A DNA stretch of 64,000 nucleotides from UBA4582 sp013204195 (GTDB lineage Bacteria; Pseudomonadota; Gammaproteobacteria; Pseudomonadales; Azotimanducaceae), in NCBI GenBank assembly GCA_963925735.1, contig CAWUUH010000037.1:1-64000 (forward strand), given 5' to 3'. The position numbers and the translations under genes were made by a program. Under the pieces are notes generated by a model that did not search any database, was not told where the DNA came from, and saw nothing but the letters and a program-made list of their open reading frames with translations. Below, piece by piece: positions 34,247 to 43,017 of this stretch; positions within the stretch are counted from its first letter, which is position 1; each line of letters starts with the position of its first letter.

Positions 34247-34633
34247 CTATCGCTTGGAGAACTGAGGCTTTTTTCGGGCCTTACGTAAACCAACTTTCTT
34301 ACGCTCAACGACGCGAGCATCGCGAGTCACGAAGCCCGCTTTGCGTAAAGATGGACGCAGTGTTTCGTCGTACTCCATCAACGCTCGAGTAATACCATGA
34401 CGAATCGCGCCCGCTTGGCCAGAACCACCACCACCGCGGACAGTCACGTAAAAATCGAACTTGTCTTTCATTTCAACGAGCTCGAGGGGCTGACGAACGA
34501 TCATCCGCGCCGTTTCACGACCAAAATAAAGGTCGAGGGGCTTGTCGTTGACGACGATATTGCCCTGCCCAACCGTCATGAAGACCCTGGCCTTGGACGA
34601 CTTTCTTCTTCCTGTTCCGTAATACTGCGTCAT
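34247..34633 (-). CDS. rpsI: 30S ribosomal protein S9
   Basis: Ribosomal protein of the small-subunit head; its basic C-terminal tail reaches the P-site tRNA. 128 residues, complete, with the conserved start QYYGTGRRKSSKARVF, GGGGSGQAGAIRHGI in the middle and the tail KKPQFSKR. It lies 13 bases after rplM in the invariant L13-S9 pair. Confidence 0.99.
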   Translation of the reverse strand: MTQYYGTGRRKSSKARVFMTVGQGNIVVNDKPLDLYFGRETARMIVRQPLELVEMKDKFDFYVTVRGGGGSGQAGAIRHGITRALMEYDETLRPSLRKAGFVTRDARVVERKKVGLRKARKKPQFSKR

Positions 34634-34646
34634 AGATAAGCCTTAA

Positions 34647-35075
34647 CTATAGTTCAAGTACTTGCGGCTGTTGCGCCGTATGTGGGTGCTCGCTACCAGC
34701 GTAAACCTTAAGTTTGGTCAACATGGAGTAACTGAGCTTGTTTTTCGGCATCATACCCTTGACCGCTTTCTGGATAATTCGCTCCGGCGCCTTGTCAATC
34801 AACTTGTCAAAAGTAATCGACTTGATACCGCCGGGAAAACCCGTGTGGTGATAATACACCTTGTCAGTGGTTTTGTTGCCAGTCACCCGCACTTTTTCGG
34901 CGTTAACAACGACAATATAGTCACCGGTATCGACGTGAGGGGTAAATTCGGCTTTATGCTTGCCGCGCAGACGGTTGGCAATCTCTGTCGCCATCCGGCC
35001 CAGGGTCTTATCAGTGGCGTCGACGACGTACCAACTGTGCTTCGCTGTTTCTTTTTTCGCTGATATTGTTTTCAT
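34647..35075 (-). CDS. rplM: 50S ribosomal protein L13
   Basis: Early-assembling large-subunit protein; in E. coli it also represses its own rplM-rpsI mRNA. 142 residues from the ATG at 35075, exactly the family length (MKTISAKKE...). The longer upstream frame is rejected because it reads through the leader. Conserved VDATDKTLGRMATEIA and MLPKN-like KGMMPKNKLS are present. The leader contains a small hairpin (35104-35118). Confidence 0.99.
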   Translation of the reverse strand: MKTISAKKETAKHSWYVVDATDKTLGRMATEIANRLRGKHKAEFTPHVDTGDYIVVVNAEKVRVTGNKTTDKVYYHHTGFPGGIKSITFDKLIDKAPERIIQKAVKGMMPKNKLSYSMLTKLKVYAGSEHPHTAQQPQVLEL

Positions 35076-35103
35076 GGATAAACCGTTATGTTGGAAAAAC
35101 ACA

Positions 35104-35118
35104 CCTGGCTCAACCAGG
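35104..35118 (-). promoter_or_regulatory. Leader hairpin upstream of rplM
   Basis: CCTGG-TTGAG-CCAGG on the minus strand, followed by TGTGTTTTT, 28 bases before the rplM ATG. L13 autoregulation through an mRNA leader is known in E. coli; that this hairpin serves the same purpose is inference. A TTGACA -35-like hexamer lies upstream at 35185-35190, without a convincing -10. Confidence 0.35.
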
Positions 35119-35228
35119 ATTTCGGGAGGGCGCATGTTACCCAACCCAGCAACTCCGTGCAACACAAATCCACGGGAAAAACCTTGTCAAAAGCGGCAAT
35201 GCTGTATACCGAGCTAATTTAAGGCTCA

Positions 35229-36356
35229 TCAGGGGTGGTGCTCGCGGGCCAGATACTCCTCCGACTGCATTTCCTGCAAGCGGCTCTCGGTACGCTGGAA
35301 CTCGAAGCCTAACCGTTCACCCTGGTAAAGCTCAAGCACTGACACTGCCGCAGACAAGATTAATTTCACATTATGGTCATAAAACTCATCGATCAGGCTA
35401 ATAAATCTGCGAGCGGCATCTTCATGGCGCACAGTGAACTGCGGCACATTACTCACGAGCACAGTTTGGTATAACATCGCCAGCTCGATGTAGTCATTTT
35501 GACTTCTCGGACCCTCGCACAAAGCGCTAAACTCAAACCAGACCACACCGTCACCGCAGTAACGGGTCGGTATGTGCCGCCCCTCAATCTCAAGCAACAT
35601 ATTCGGCTCGCCCATATCAGGCGACAGCGCCCTAAAACTCCGCGCTAACCCCTCATCCGCCTGGGCATCCAACGGCGCATGATAGATTTCTGCGTCTTGC
35701 AGTACTCGCAAGCGATAATCGACGCCGCCATCAACATTCAATATTGTCGTACGCGCTTCAAGCAAGGCTATGGCTGGCAGAAACTTGCTCCGCTGCAGAC
35801 CCTCACGATAAAGATTCTTCGGCGCCACATTCGATGTCGCGACCAGGACGACACCATGATCTAACAGCGCCTCCAGCAACCCGGCCAAGATCATCGCGTC
35901 GGTGATGTCCGAGACAAAAAATTCGTCAAAACACAGCACTCGGCACTGCTGCGCAAAATCTCGGGCGATTTTGCGCAGCGGGTTCGCCTCACCTTGGAGC
36001 AAATGCAACTGCTGGTGAACATGACGCATAAATCGATGGAAGTGCATTCGTTGCTTGCCCGCAAAAGGCAACGACTCATAAAACAGATCCATCAAATAGG
36101 TCTTGCCCCGACCAACCCCCCCCCAGAAGTACAGACCCTTAATCGAATCCTGCTGCTGGCGCCGCACAGGCAGGTTCAACAGACGTTTAAGCCAGCCAGC
36201 TTCGGATCTGTCTGGCGCTGAATTTGACGCCACAAGAACATCGTACAGTCGCTGCAGGTGCTCAACAGCCTCTAGCTGCGCGCTGTCCGACTGAATTTCG
36301 CCACTGGCAACGACGTCCCGATAGGTTTTGGCAGGCCCCTGGCGCAGCATATCCAC
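35229..36356 (-). CDS. zapE: Cell division ATPase ZapE (YhcM)
   Basis: An AFG1-type AAA+ ATPase that in E. coli associates with the Z-ring late in constriction. 375 residues. Walker A is GGVGRGKTYLMD (about 79-90), Walker B is VLCFDEFFVSD (about 140-150), followed by ATSNVAPKNLY and GRHIPTRYCGDGVVWFEFSALC. The start is GTG at 36356 or ATG at 36350. It follows hisD by 6 bases on the same strand. hisC and a DegS-type protease gene often found in this interval in relatives are absent. Confidence 0.94.
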   Translation of the reverse strand: MDMLRQGPAKTYRDVVASGEIQSDSAQLEAVEHLQRLYDVLVASNSAPDRSEAGWLKRLLNLPVRRQQQDSIKGLYFWGGVGRGKTYLMDLFYESLPFAGKQRMHFHRFMRHVHQQLHLLQGEANPLRKIARDFAQQCRVLCFDEFFVSDITDAMILAGLLEALLDHGVVLVATSNVAPKNLYREGLQRSKFLPAIALLEARTTILNVDGGVDYRLRVLQDAEIYHAPLDAQADEGLARSFRALSPDMGEPNMLLEIEGRHIPTRYCGDGVVWFEFSALCEGPRSQNDYIELAMLYQTVLVSNVPQFTVRHEDAARRFISLIDEFYDHNVKLILSAAVSVLELYQGERLGFEFQRTESRLQEMQSEEYLAREHHP

Positions 36357-36362
36357 CCGAAA

Positions 36363-37679
36363 CTACCCTCGAACCCGAAACTCAGCCGACCGCGCATGCG
36401 CCTCTAGACCCTCCTCGGCAGCAAGAATCGCCGCGTCACGGCTCAAACTCACGGCCCCTGCGGCGGAGCATCGAATCACAGAACTACGCACCTGGAAGTC
36501 GTAGACGCCCAATGCTGATGCAAACCGGGCAGTACCACTGGTAGGCAACACATGACTCGGCCCAGCGCTATAATCACCAACGACCTCGGCACTGTGGTTA
36601 CCGATAAAAATAGCGCCTGCGTGCTGAATTCTGGGCAGAAACTCGTCGGCATCCCGCAAGGCAAGTTCAAGATGCTCTGGCGCGATTTTATTGACGATAG
36701 CGGCAATTTCATCGTCATCCTGAGCCAGGATCAAGGCGCCACGATCACCAATCGAACGCCGGATAATCTCTTCGCGGACCATACCCGGCAGCCTCATTTC
36801 AATCAATTCGATGACTCGCTGGAGCAAGGCCTCATCCTTGGAAATCAATACCGCCTGCGCCAGTTCATCGTGCTCAGCCTGAGCAAACATATCCATCACC
36901 AGCCATTCAGGATCAACGCCGTTATCGGCGACAATGACTACCTCGGAGGGGCCAGCAATCATATCAATACCCACATCGCCAAAAACCAACTCCTTCGCGG
37001 TCGCGACATAGATATTCCCTGGCCCGACAATTTTGTCGACCTTGGGGATAGACTCAGTACCATAGGCCAACGCGGCAATCGCTTGCGCACCACCGACGGT
37101 AAACAAACGATCAACACCGCACAGAAAGGCCGCCGCGAGCAATAACTCACTGACTTGACCATCGGGCGTCGGAACAACCAGAATAACCTCACGGACACCC
37201 GCTACTTTCGCCGGAATGACCGTCATAATCACCGAAGACGGGTAAGCGGCCTTACCACCCGGAACATATACACCTACGCGCGCCATCGCCCGAACGATCT
37301 GCCCAAGCTGATTGCCCTGGCTGTCTGTATAGCCCCAGTCTTGGTGCCCACCGCCCGCCCGCTTCTGCTCTTCGTGATAAAATCGGACACGATCAATCGA
37401 AGCTTCTAGCGCTGTTCTAACCGAAGCATCGATAGCGCCCAACGCTGCCGCCATTCGTTCTCGGCTGACCTCAAGCTCCGCCGCCGAGGTGACTGCCAGA
37501 CGATCCAGCTTGATGGTCAAAGCCAGCACGGCCGCATCACCCTCGCGCCGAACATCATCGACGATTTCTCGAACAATCGGGTAAACATTCTGATGGTTTT
37601 CCGACTGGATCTCGAGCAACGCATCCAATGCGTCAGAAAACCCAGGGTCAAGGGTATTGAGTTGTTTAATCAGTTTCAT
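36363..37679 (-). CDS. hisD: Histidinol dehydrogenase HisD
   Basis: NAD-dependent, zinc-containing enzyme that performs the last two oxidations of histidine synthesis. 438 residues with signature stretches GKAAYPSSVIMTVIPAKVAGV, FTVGGAQAIAALAYGTESIPKVDKIVGPGN, the zinc/catalytic segment FAQAEHDELAQAVL and SAGPSHVLPTSGTARF. It lies 51 bases after hisG. The remaining his genes, including hisC that often follows hisD in relatives, are not in the window. Confidence 0.97.
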   Translation of the reverse strand: MKLIKQLNTLDPGFSDALDALLEIQSENHQNVYPIVREIVDDVRREGDAAVLALTIKLDRLAVTSAAELEVSRERMAAALGAIDASVRTALEASIDRVRFYHEEQKRAGGGHQDWGYTDSQGNQLGQIVRAMARVGVYVPGGKAAYPSSVIMTVIPAKVAGVREVILVVPTPDGQVSELLLAAAFLCGVDRLFTVGGAQAIAALAYGTESIPKVDKIVGPGNIYVATAKELVFGDVGIDMIAGPSEVVIVADNGVDPEWLVMDMFAQAEHDELAQAVLISKDEALLQRVIELIEMRLPGMVREEIIRRSIGDRGALILAQDDDEIAAIVNKIAPEHLELALRDADEFLPRIQHAGAIFIGNHSAEVVGDYSAGPSHVLPTSGTARFASALGVYDFQVRSSVIRCSAAGAVSLSRDAAILAAEEGLEAHARSAEFRVRG

Positions 37680-37730
37680 AGGATATGTCTGCTGCGCCCA
37701 GCGGCCCGAAGACTCGCCAGGGTTTGTTAA

Positions 37731-38363
37731 TTAGCCAACGACGCCGCGCAATTGTTCAATTAACTGATGAATAATGGAATATTTCATTTTCATCGCCGTC
37801 TTGTTAACGATCAATCGCGTGCTCACATCAGTAATATGCTCCATCGCCACCAGACCATTCGCCTTTAGCGTATTGCCCGTTTCAACGATGTCGACGATTC
37901 GATGCGCAAGACCCGTCACAGGCGCCAATTCCATCGCGCCATAAAGTTTGATGATATCGACCTGAACGCCCTGTTCGGCATAATATTGCTTTGCCGTTTT
38001 GACAAATTTGGTCGCGATCCTCAATCGACCCGGAAGAGGCGGTTCGTCCTTCAACCCGGCCACCATGATACGGCAGCGACCCAATTTGAGATCAAGGGGT
38101 TGATAATATCCCTGCTCACCATGCTCCAACAGGACATCTCTACCAGCCATTCCTAAATCAGCAATGCCGTGTTCCACGTAAGTGGCAACATCAGAGCCCC
38201 GCAACAATAACAGCTCAACATTAGGGTTCTTCGTCGTGAACACCAACTTACGCGAAGTCAGCAGATCATCGTGAGGCTCTATACCGATCTGAGCGAGCAG
38301 CGCCAACTGCTGCCCAACAATACGGTCACCTTTGGTCACTGCAATAGTAATTCGATCCTGCAT
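37731..38363 (-). CDS. hisG: ATP phosphoribosyltransferase catalytic subunit HisG, short form
   Basis: First step of histidine synthesis: ATP plus PRPP gives phosphoribosyl-ATP. At 210 residues it is the short (HisGS) type, which lacks the C-terminal regulatory domain and needs HisZ as partner; HisZ is not in this window. Matching stretches include TYVEHGIADLGMAGRDVL, PLDLKLGRC, IKLYGAMELAPVTGLA and VDIVETGNTLKANGL, the PRPP-binding loop. The N-terminal KGR of most homologues reads KGD. It lies 8 bases after murA. Confidence 0.95.
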   Translation of the reverse strand: MQDRITIAVTKGDRIVGQQLALLAQIGIEPHDDLLTSRKLVFTTKNPNVELLLLRGSDVATYVEHGIADLGMAGRDVLLEHGEQGYYQPLDLKLGRCRIMVAGLKDEPPLPGRLRIATKFVKTAKQYYAEQGVQVDIIKLYGAMELAPVTGLAHRIVDIVETGNTLKANGLVAMEHITDVSTRLIVNKTAMKMKYSIIHQLIEQLRGVVG

Positions 38364-38371
38364 GAGCCGCC

Positions 38372-39643
38372 CTATCGAGACTGAATTCTTTCGATGTCAG
38401 CACCCAACGTGCGAAGCTTTTCTTCGACTTGCTCATAGCCGCGATCGATATGATAAATACGATCAATCACCGTATCGCCTTCTGCGATCAAGCCGGCGAT
38501 CACCAGACTGACAGAGGCACGCAAGTCGTTCGCCATGACCGGTGCAGCTTTCAGAGATTCAACGCCGGTGACGATGGCGATAGTGTTATTGCCCTCCAAT
38601 CGAATATTCGCGCCCATACGATTCATTTCATGGACGTGCATGAAACGATTTTCAAAGATCGTTTCCTTGACGGTCGCAACACCTTCGGCAATACAATTCA
38701 TGGCCAGTATCTGCGCCTGCAAATCTGTTGGAAATGCGGGATAAGGTGCCGTCACCAGGCTCACAGCCTTCGGCCGCCGCCCCTTCATGTCGAGCAGCAC
38801 CCAGTCCGGACCTACTTCAATATCCGCTCCCGCCTCGCGCAACTTGCTTAGCACTGCATCCAGGTGCGATGGGACAACATCTCGCATCTTGACCTTACCG
38901 CCGGTGGCCGCTGCAGCGATCAGATAAGTCGCCGCCTCAACGCGATCGGCAATCACCCGATGGTGGCAGCCATGCAGGGCTTTAACACCTTGAATCGTAA
39001 TGGTGTCTGTACCCTGGCCCGTGACTTTCGCACCCATTGCATTCAAGAAATCCGCTAAATCGATAATTTCTGGCTCTCGGGCACAGTTTTCCAGCACCGT
39101 CGTACCTTCAGCCAAGGTCGCCGCCATGAGGATATGCTCGGTACCGCCAACGGTGCTGAAGTCGAACCTAAAATTCGCCCCCTTAAGCCGACCATCCACA
39201 GAGGCTTTGACGTAACCTTCTTCCATCTCAATAGTTGCACCCAGCGCCTGCAACCCCCGCAAGTGCTGATCTACCGGCCTTGGACCGATGGCACAGCCAC
39301 CAGGCAGCGATACTTCCGCACGCCCGTAATGGGCCAACATAGGACCCAACACCAAAAATGATGCCCGCATTTGTCGTACAAGATCATAAGGCGCAGTAAA
39401 TCGCTTTATCGTATTGGCATGAATCTCGATGTTCATTTTCTCATCGACCACGACTTCAACACCGAGGGACACCAGCAGCTCAATCATGGTCGTAATATCA
39501 CGCAGATGCGGGACATTACTGATGGTTACCGGCTCGTCCGCCAGCAACGACGACGCGAGCATCAGTACCGCTGAATTTTTGGCGCCCGAGGCTCGCAACT
39601 CACCCTCAAGGCGAGCACCGCCGCGTATTAATAACTTATCCAT
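38372..39643 (-). CDS. murA: UDP-N-acetylglucosamine 1-carboxyvinyltransferase MurA
   Basis: First committed step of peptidoglycan synthesis: transfers enolpyruvate from PEP to UDP-GlcNAc. 423 residues. The catalytic and fosfomycin-target Cys117 lies in LPGGCAIGPRPVD. The N-terminal GGARLEGELRASGAKNSA and the C-terminal DRIYHIDRGYE stretches are typical. It lies between ibaG and hisG, the conserved order. The Cys is present, so sensitivity to fosfomycin would be expected at target level. Confidence 0.98.
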   Translation of the reverse strand: MDKLLIRGGARLEGELRASGAKNSAVLMLASSLLADEPVTISNVPHLRDITTMIELLVSLGVEVVVDEKMNIEIHANTIKRFTAPYDLVRQMRASFLVLGPMLAHYGRAEVSLPGGCAIGPRPVDQHLRGLQALGATIEMEEGYVKASVDGRLKGANFRFDFSTVGGTEHILMAATLAEGTTVLENCAREPEIIDLADFLNAMGAKVTGQGTDTITIQGVKALHGCHHRVIADRVEAATYLIAAAATGGKVKMRDVVPSHLDAVLSKLREAGADIEVGPDWVLLDMKGRRPKAVSLVTAPYPAFPTDLQAQILAMNCIAEGVATVKETIFENRFMHVHEMNRMGANIRLEGNNTIAIVTGVESLKAAPVMANDLRASVSLVIAGLIAEGDTVIDRIYHIDRGYEQVEEKLRTLGADIERIQSR

Positions 39644-39651
39644 TCAATCAC

Positions 39652-39891
39652 CTATGCTACGTTATTTCGTTCTGCCGGCGTCAGACAACGCATCGTGACA
39701 GCATGAATCTCTCCGGAACTGATTTTTTGATCGAGCAACTTATAGACCAGCTGCTGACGCTTCACCCGGCTCAGGCCAGAAAATTGCTCAGTCACCAGCA
39801 CCAGACTGATTTTATTGCCTTCCGCCTGCAGCTCAATCTCGCTGTCGCGTAAACCAGCAATCAACAGCGTGCGAATTTCCTTTTCATTCAT
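39652..39891 (-). CDS. ibaG: BolA-family protein IbaG
   Basis: A small BolA-like protein of 79 residues that in E. coli responds to acid and works with monothiol glutaredoxins in iron-sulfur handling. The helix-turn-helix-like segment FSGLSRVKRQQLVYKLL and the C-terminal IHAVTMRCLTPAE with the conserved His are visible. The central GDGSHF loop of relatives reads GNKIS here, so one usual His is missing. It is placed between mlaB and murA, as expected. A spacer of about 100 bases separates it from mlaB. Confidence 0.92.
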   Translation of the reverse strand: MNEKEIRTLLIAGLRDSEIELQAEGNKISLVLVTEQFSGLSRVKRQQLVYKLLDQKISSGEIHAVTMRCLTPAERNNVA

Positions 39892-39993
39892 GTGATTTCA
39901 TCTCATTGACTTGCGCGGCGATAATAGCACGAAGGTCTCGAAAACACTCCAGCGGTCGGCCCCACGCCTGAGCCTCGTTAACCAGCGCCCTAC

Positions 39994-40305
39994 TCAAGAA
40001 TCGGCAAAAGCCAGAATTTCCTCGACATCGCAGGCTGCTGCGATTTCTAACAGCCGGCTTGAAGCATTGATAAATCGCACAACCCAGTGCCGCTGAACAC
40101 AATGGCGCTGCCAGGCGATCAACAATGCGACGGCCGCCGACCCTTGAACCCGAGCGCCCGTCAAATCCACAAGCACCGGGCTTTGCAACTTGTTGATCAG
40201 GGCTATGCCCTCGTCTTTGAGACGAGCAACTGTATCAACATTCAAATCACCTTCGACCATCAAATGTTGATTGTCGCCGATACGCAGCAAACTCAGCTCA
40301 GACAT
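39994..40305 (-). CDS. mlaB: Phospholipid transport STAS-domain protein MlaB
   Basis: Cytoplasmic STAS subunit that binds MlaF and stabilises the MlaFEDB transporter. 103 residues forming a single STAS domain (GDLNVDTVARLKDEG... VLVDLTGARVQGSAAVALLIAWQRH). Conservation is weak outside the core, but the position after mlaC fixes it. The start overlaps the end of mlaC by 8 bases. Confidence 0.9.
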   Translation of the reverse strand: MSELSLLRIGDNQHLMVEGDLNVDTVARLKDEGIALINKLQSPVLVDLTGARVQGSAAVALLIAWQRHCVQRHWVVRFINASSRLLEIAAACDVEEILAFADS

Positions 40306-40903
40306 CTACGGACCAATTATTGATGACTTTATCAATATCGTTGCCGAACTTATCCATATAGGCCGCAAATTGTGAGCGAAACTGCAGTCCGATATTGATC
40401 CCTTCGATTGTCACGTTTCGCAACTTCCAATCGCTGCCGAGCAGGACCAGATTGTAATTAACCGCGTAAATCGCTCCTTCTTGTCCGTAAATTTTCAAGT
40501 CAACAGAGGCACGGTCGGGCTCACTTTCCGCCGCGGTACTGTCCACAAACTCCACTCGCTGATTATCAAACTCCACCAGTGCCTTGGCATAGGTGCGCAC
40601 CAGTCCACGGCGAAAAACCGTTTCGAATCGAGTCTTTTGCGCATCGGTAGCGCGCCGATAGTATTTCGCCATGACCCCTTTGGAGAAACCACTGAAGTCA
40701 ACAAAAGGCCCCAGCGTGACATCAACTTCAGCAAAGAATTGATCTGGATCACCGACATATAACGGCTGAATTTGGACGAGTCTCGCCAGCAACTGATCCG
40801 TCGCTTCCTGAACCGCTTGCTGCGCAGGCTTGATGCTGGCCAGAGCACTAACGCCCAAAAACAAACAACAACACAGCAAACCTAGCTTAGTTAAATTTTT
40901 CAT
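40298..40903 (-). CDS. mlaC: Phospholipid-binding periplasmic protein MlaC
   Basis: Soluble periplasmic shuttle that carries phospholipid between the outer-membrane MlaA and the inner-membrane MlaFEDB complex. 201 residues with a signal peptide cleaved after about LASI/ALA, and the Tol_Tol_Ttg2 domain (PFVDFSGFSKGVMAKYYRRATDAQKTRF, LVRTYAKALVEFDNQRVEF, DWKLRNVTIEGINIGLQFRSQF). Third-from-last in the mlaF-E-D-C-B run; 11 bases after mlaD. Confidence 0.95.
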   Translation of the reverse strand: MKNLTKLGLLCCCLFLGVSALASIKPAQQAVQEATDQLLARLVQIQPLYVGDPDQFFAEVDVTLGPFVDFSGFSKGVMAKYYRRATDAQKTRFETVFRRGLVRTYAKALVEFDNQRVEFVDSTAAESEPDRASVDLKIYGQEGAIYAVNYNLVLLGSDWKLRNVTIEGINIGLQFRSQFAAYMDKFGNDIDKVINNWSVDV

Positions 40904-40914
40904 GTCGATAACCT

Positions 40915-41361
40915 TTAAAACTGTTTCATTAAAAACTTGCCAATCATGTCCTCAAGGACAATCGATGATTGCGTATCGGTAATATAGGCGCCCTCTTTCA
41001 GATAGCTTTCATCAGCACCGATGGTTAATCCAATAAACTTCCCGCCCAGCAGCCCCTCAGTCAATATCGCCGCTGTTGAGTCGATACTGAGCTCGGCCAC
41101 ATCTGAATCAATTTCCATACGAACAAGAGCCGTGAAACTTTTTTGATCAAGGCTGATTTCGGCCACTTGCCCCACGATAACGCCTGCGATACTCACTTTG
41201 GCACGCACCACCAGACCGCTAACATTTTCAAATTTCGCAAAAACGTTATAGGTATTTGCCTCCGCACCCACATTGAAACCGCTGACTCGAATCGCCAACA
41301 CAGCTAAAGAAATCAGACCGGCGAGCATGAAGGCGCCAACCACTATTTCTATTGTTCTCAT
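40915..41361 (-). CDS. mlaD: Phospholipid transport MCE-domain protein MlaD
   Basis: Inner-membrane anchored MCE protein that forms a hexameric periplasmic ring on MlaE. About 148 residues: one membrane helix (about 6-26), then an MCE domain (NTYNVFAKFENVSGLVVRAKVSIAGVIVGQVAEISLD) and a short C-terminal helix. I start it at the ATG at 41361 (MRTIEIVVG); an earlier ATG-type start at 41367 is also possible. It sits between mlaE and mlaC. Confidence 0.95.
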   Translation of the reverse strand: MRTIEIVVGAFMLAGLISLAVLAIRVSGFNVGAEANTYNVFAKFENVSGLVVRAKVSIAGVIVGQVAEISLDQKSFTALVRMEIDSDVAELSIDSTAAILTEGLLGGKFIGLTIGADESYLKEGAYITDTQSSIVLEDMIGKFLMKQF

Positions 41362-41391
41362 CTGCATGACACTAACCCTTGAAAGATTTGT

Positions 41392-42168
41392 TTAAAAATT
41401 GAACATGACCAGCGTCAAGAAAAAATCCAACACTAATACCGCGACGGATGAATGCACGACAGTCCGCGTGGTTGCCCTGGAGATACCCTCTGAGGAAGGC
41501 TCTGCCTCATAGCCCTGGTAAACTGCAATCCAAGTGACAACCAAACCAAATACGACAGATTTTATAATCCCTTTGAGGACATGACTGTGAAAGTCCACAC
41601 CATCCTGCATGGTTGACCAGAAAGCCCCCTCGTAAACACCCAGCCAATCCACACCAATCAGTGACGAGCCCCAAATACCGACGACACTGAACATCAAGGC
41701 TAAAATCGGCATGGAAATAAATCCGGCCCAAAGCCGCGGCGCGACGATCCGTTGCAATGGATCAACACCGATCATTTCCATACTACTGAGCTGCTCCGTG
41801 GCTTTCATTAGTCCAATTTCTGCCGTCACTGCTGAGCCCGCTCGCCCCGCAAATAACAACCCAGAGACCACCGGGCCAATCTCCATCACCAACACCAACG
41901 CAACACCCAGTCCTAGCGCACTTTCCGAGCCATAGTTGACGAGTTGGTTATAGCCTTGCAATGCCAGCACCGCGCCGATGGAGAAGCCAGACAATACCGT
42001 AATGACAACGGAAAGCACGCCTAACTGATAGATCTGGCGAAACACTAGGTGCGCATTGGCAAGACGCGGACGGCGCCAAATTGCCTGCCACCAGATACTG
42101 CCGGCCCGGCCCAGCGCAGTGAGCAGGTCGATGCCATATTGCCCAAGATGACGGATATTCGCGAGCAT
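41392..42168 (-). CDS. mlaE: Phospholipid transport permease MlaE
   Basis: Integral membrane permease of the Mla ABC transporter (MlaE/YrbE family). 258 residues with about five hydrophobic segments. Family stretches: AVLALQGYNQLVNYGSESALGLGVALVLVMEIGPVVSGLLFAGRAGSAVTAEIGLMKATEQLSSMEMIGVDPL and VVFGLVVTWIAVYQGYE. It begins 3 bases after mlaF. Confidence 0.96.
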   Translation of the reverse strand: MLANIRHLGQYGIDLLTALGRAGSIWWQAIWRRPRLANAHLVFRQIYQLGVLSVVITVLSGFSIGAVLALQGYNQLVNYGSESALGLGVALVLVMEIGPVVSGLLFAGRAGSAVTAEIGLMKATEQLSSMEMIGVDPLQRIVAPRLWAGFISMPILALMFSVVGIWGSSLIGVDWLGVYEGAFWSTMQDGVDFHSHVLKGIIKSVVFGLVVTWIAVYQGYEAEPSSEGISRATTRTVVHSSVAVLVLDFFLTLVMFNF

Positions 42169-42171
42169 GGC

Positions 42172-43017
42172 TTACCTGAATACTGAGTGATTGGGGATGT
42201 CGCGATTCAGCAGCTGATCACGAAAGTCTGTGGCCGGGTAATGGAACGGTACCGGGCCATCCGGCAGTCCTTTGATAAATTGCTGAATGCGCGGTGAATC
42301 TTCCTTGAAGAGCTCCTGCGGCGCGCCAGACCCAATCACCTTGCCGTCTGAAATGACATAAATAAGATCCGCGATGCTCGCCGTTTCATGAATATCATGA
42401 GACACGATGATACTGGTCATACCAAAAACATGGTTCAGGGTTTTGATCAACTGAACAACCACACCTAGAGCAATGGGGTCCAGACCTGCAAAGGGTTCAT
42501 CGTACATGATCAACCGCGGATCAAGGGCGATCGCTCGCGCTAATGCCACCCGACGATTCATGCCACCGGACAACTCGCCAGGAAATAACTCACTTGCACC
42601 CCGCAGGCCGACAGACTGAAGTTTAATCAGCACCAGATCCCGAATCATATCATCGGGCAGATCGGTATGAACTCGCAACGGAAAGGCCACGTTATCAAAC
42701 ACCGACAAGTCGGTGAACAGCGCACCACTTTGGAACAACATGCCCATCGACTTGCGCACATCAAACAATTCTTTGCGAGACAATTGCGGAATCCGCCGCC
42801 CATCAACCTCGACGATGCCGCGCTCCGGCCGCAACTGCCCACCGATAAGACGCAGCAGCGTAGTCTTTCCCGTGCCGCTCGGCCCCATAATGCCGACGAT
42901 CTTACCTCTCGGTACTTGCAGCGAAATCCCGTCAAAAATTCTGCGGCGGCCACGACTAAAGACCACATCACTGATAGTGATGTGGTCTTCGGTGGCGTTA
43001 TTGACATCATTATTCAT
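42172..43017 (-). CDS. mlaF: Phospholipid transport ATP-binding protein MlaF
   Basis: ATPase of the Mla transporter that maintains outer-membrane lipid asymmetry. 281 residues. Walker A GPSGTGKTT (about 45-53), Q-loop MLFQSGALF, signature LSGGMNRRVALARA, Walker B LIMYDEPFAGLDP and the switch His in IIVSHD. First gene of the mlaFEDCB operon; the ribosome site is poor. Codons about 11-19 contain a perfect palindrome with 12-bp arms. It is divergent from lptC; kdsD and kdsC, normally between them, are absent. Confidence 0.97.
   Translation of the reverse strand: MNNDVNNATEDHITISDVVFSRGRRRIFDGISLQVPRGKIVGIMGPSGTGKTTLLRLIGGQLRPERGIVEVDGRRIPQLSRKELFDVRKSMGMLFQSGALFTDLSVFDNVAFPLRVHTDLPDDMIRDLVLIKLQSVGLRGASELFPGELSGGMNRRVALARAIALDPRLIMYDEPFAGLDPIALGVVVQLIKTLNHVFGMTSIIVSHDIHETASIADLIYVISDGKVIGSGAPQELFKEDSPRIQQFIKGLPDGPVPFHYPATDFRDQLLNRDIPNHSVFR
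42961..42987. repeat. Perfect palindrome with 12-bp arms inside the start of mlaF
   Basis: GACCACATCACT and AGTGATGTGGTC flank GAT, giving a 27-base perfect stem-loop. It lies 30-57 bases into the mlaF coding sequence and encodes DHITISDVVF-type residues. In the mRNA it would form a very stable hairpin just after the start codon. Confidence 0.8.
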
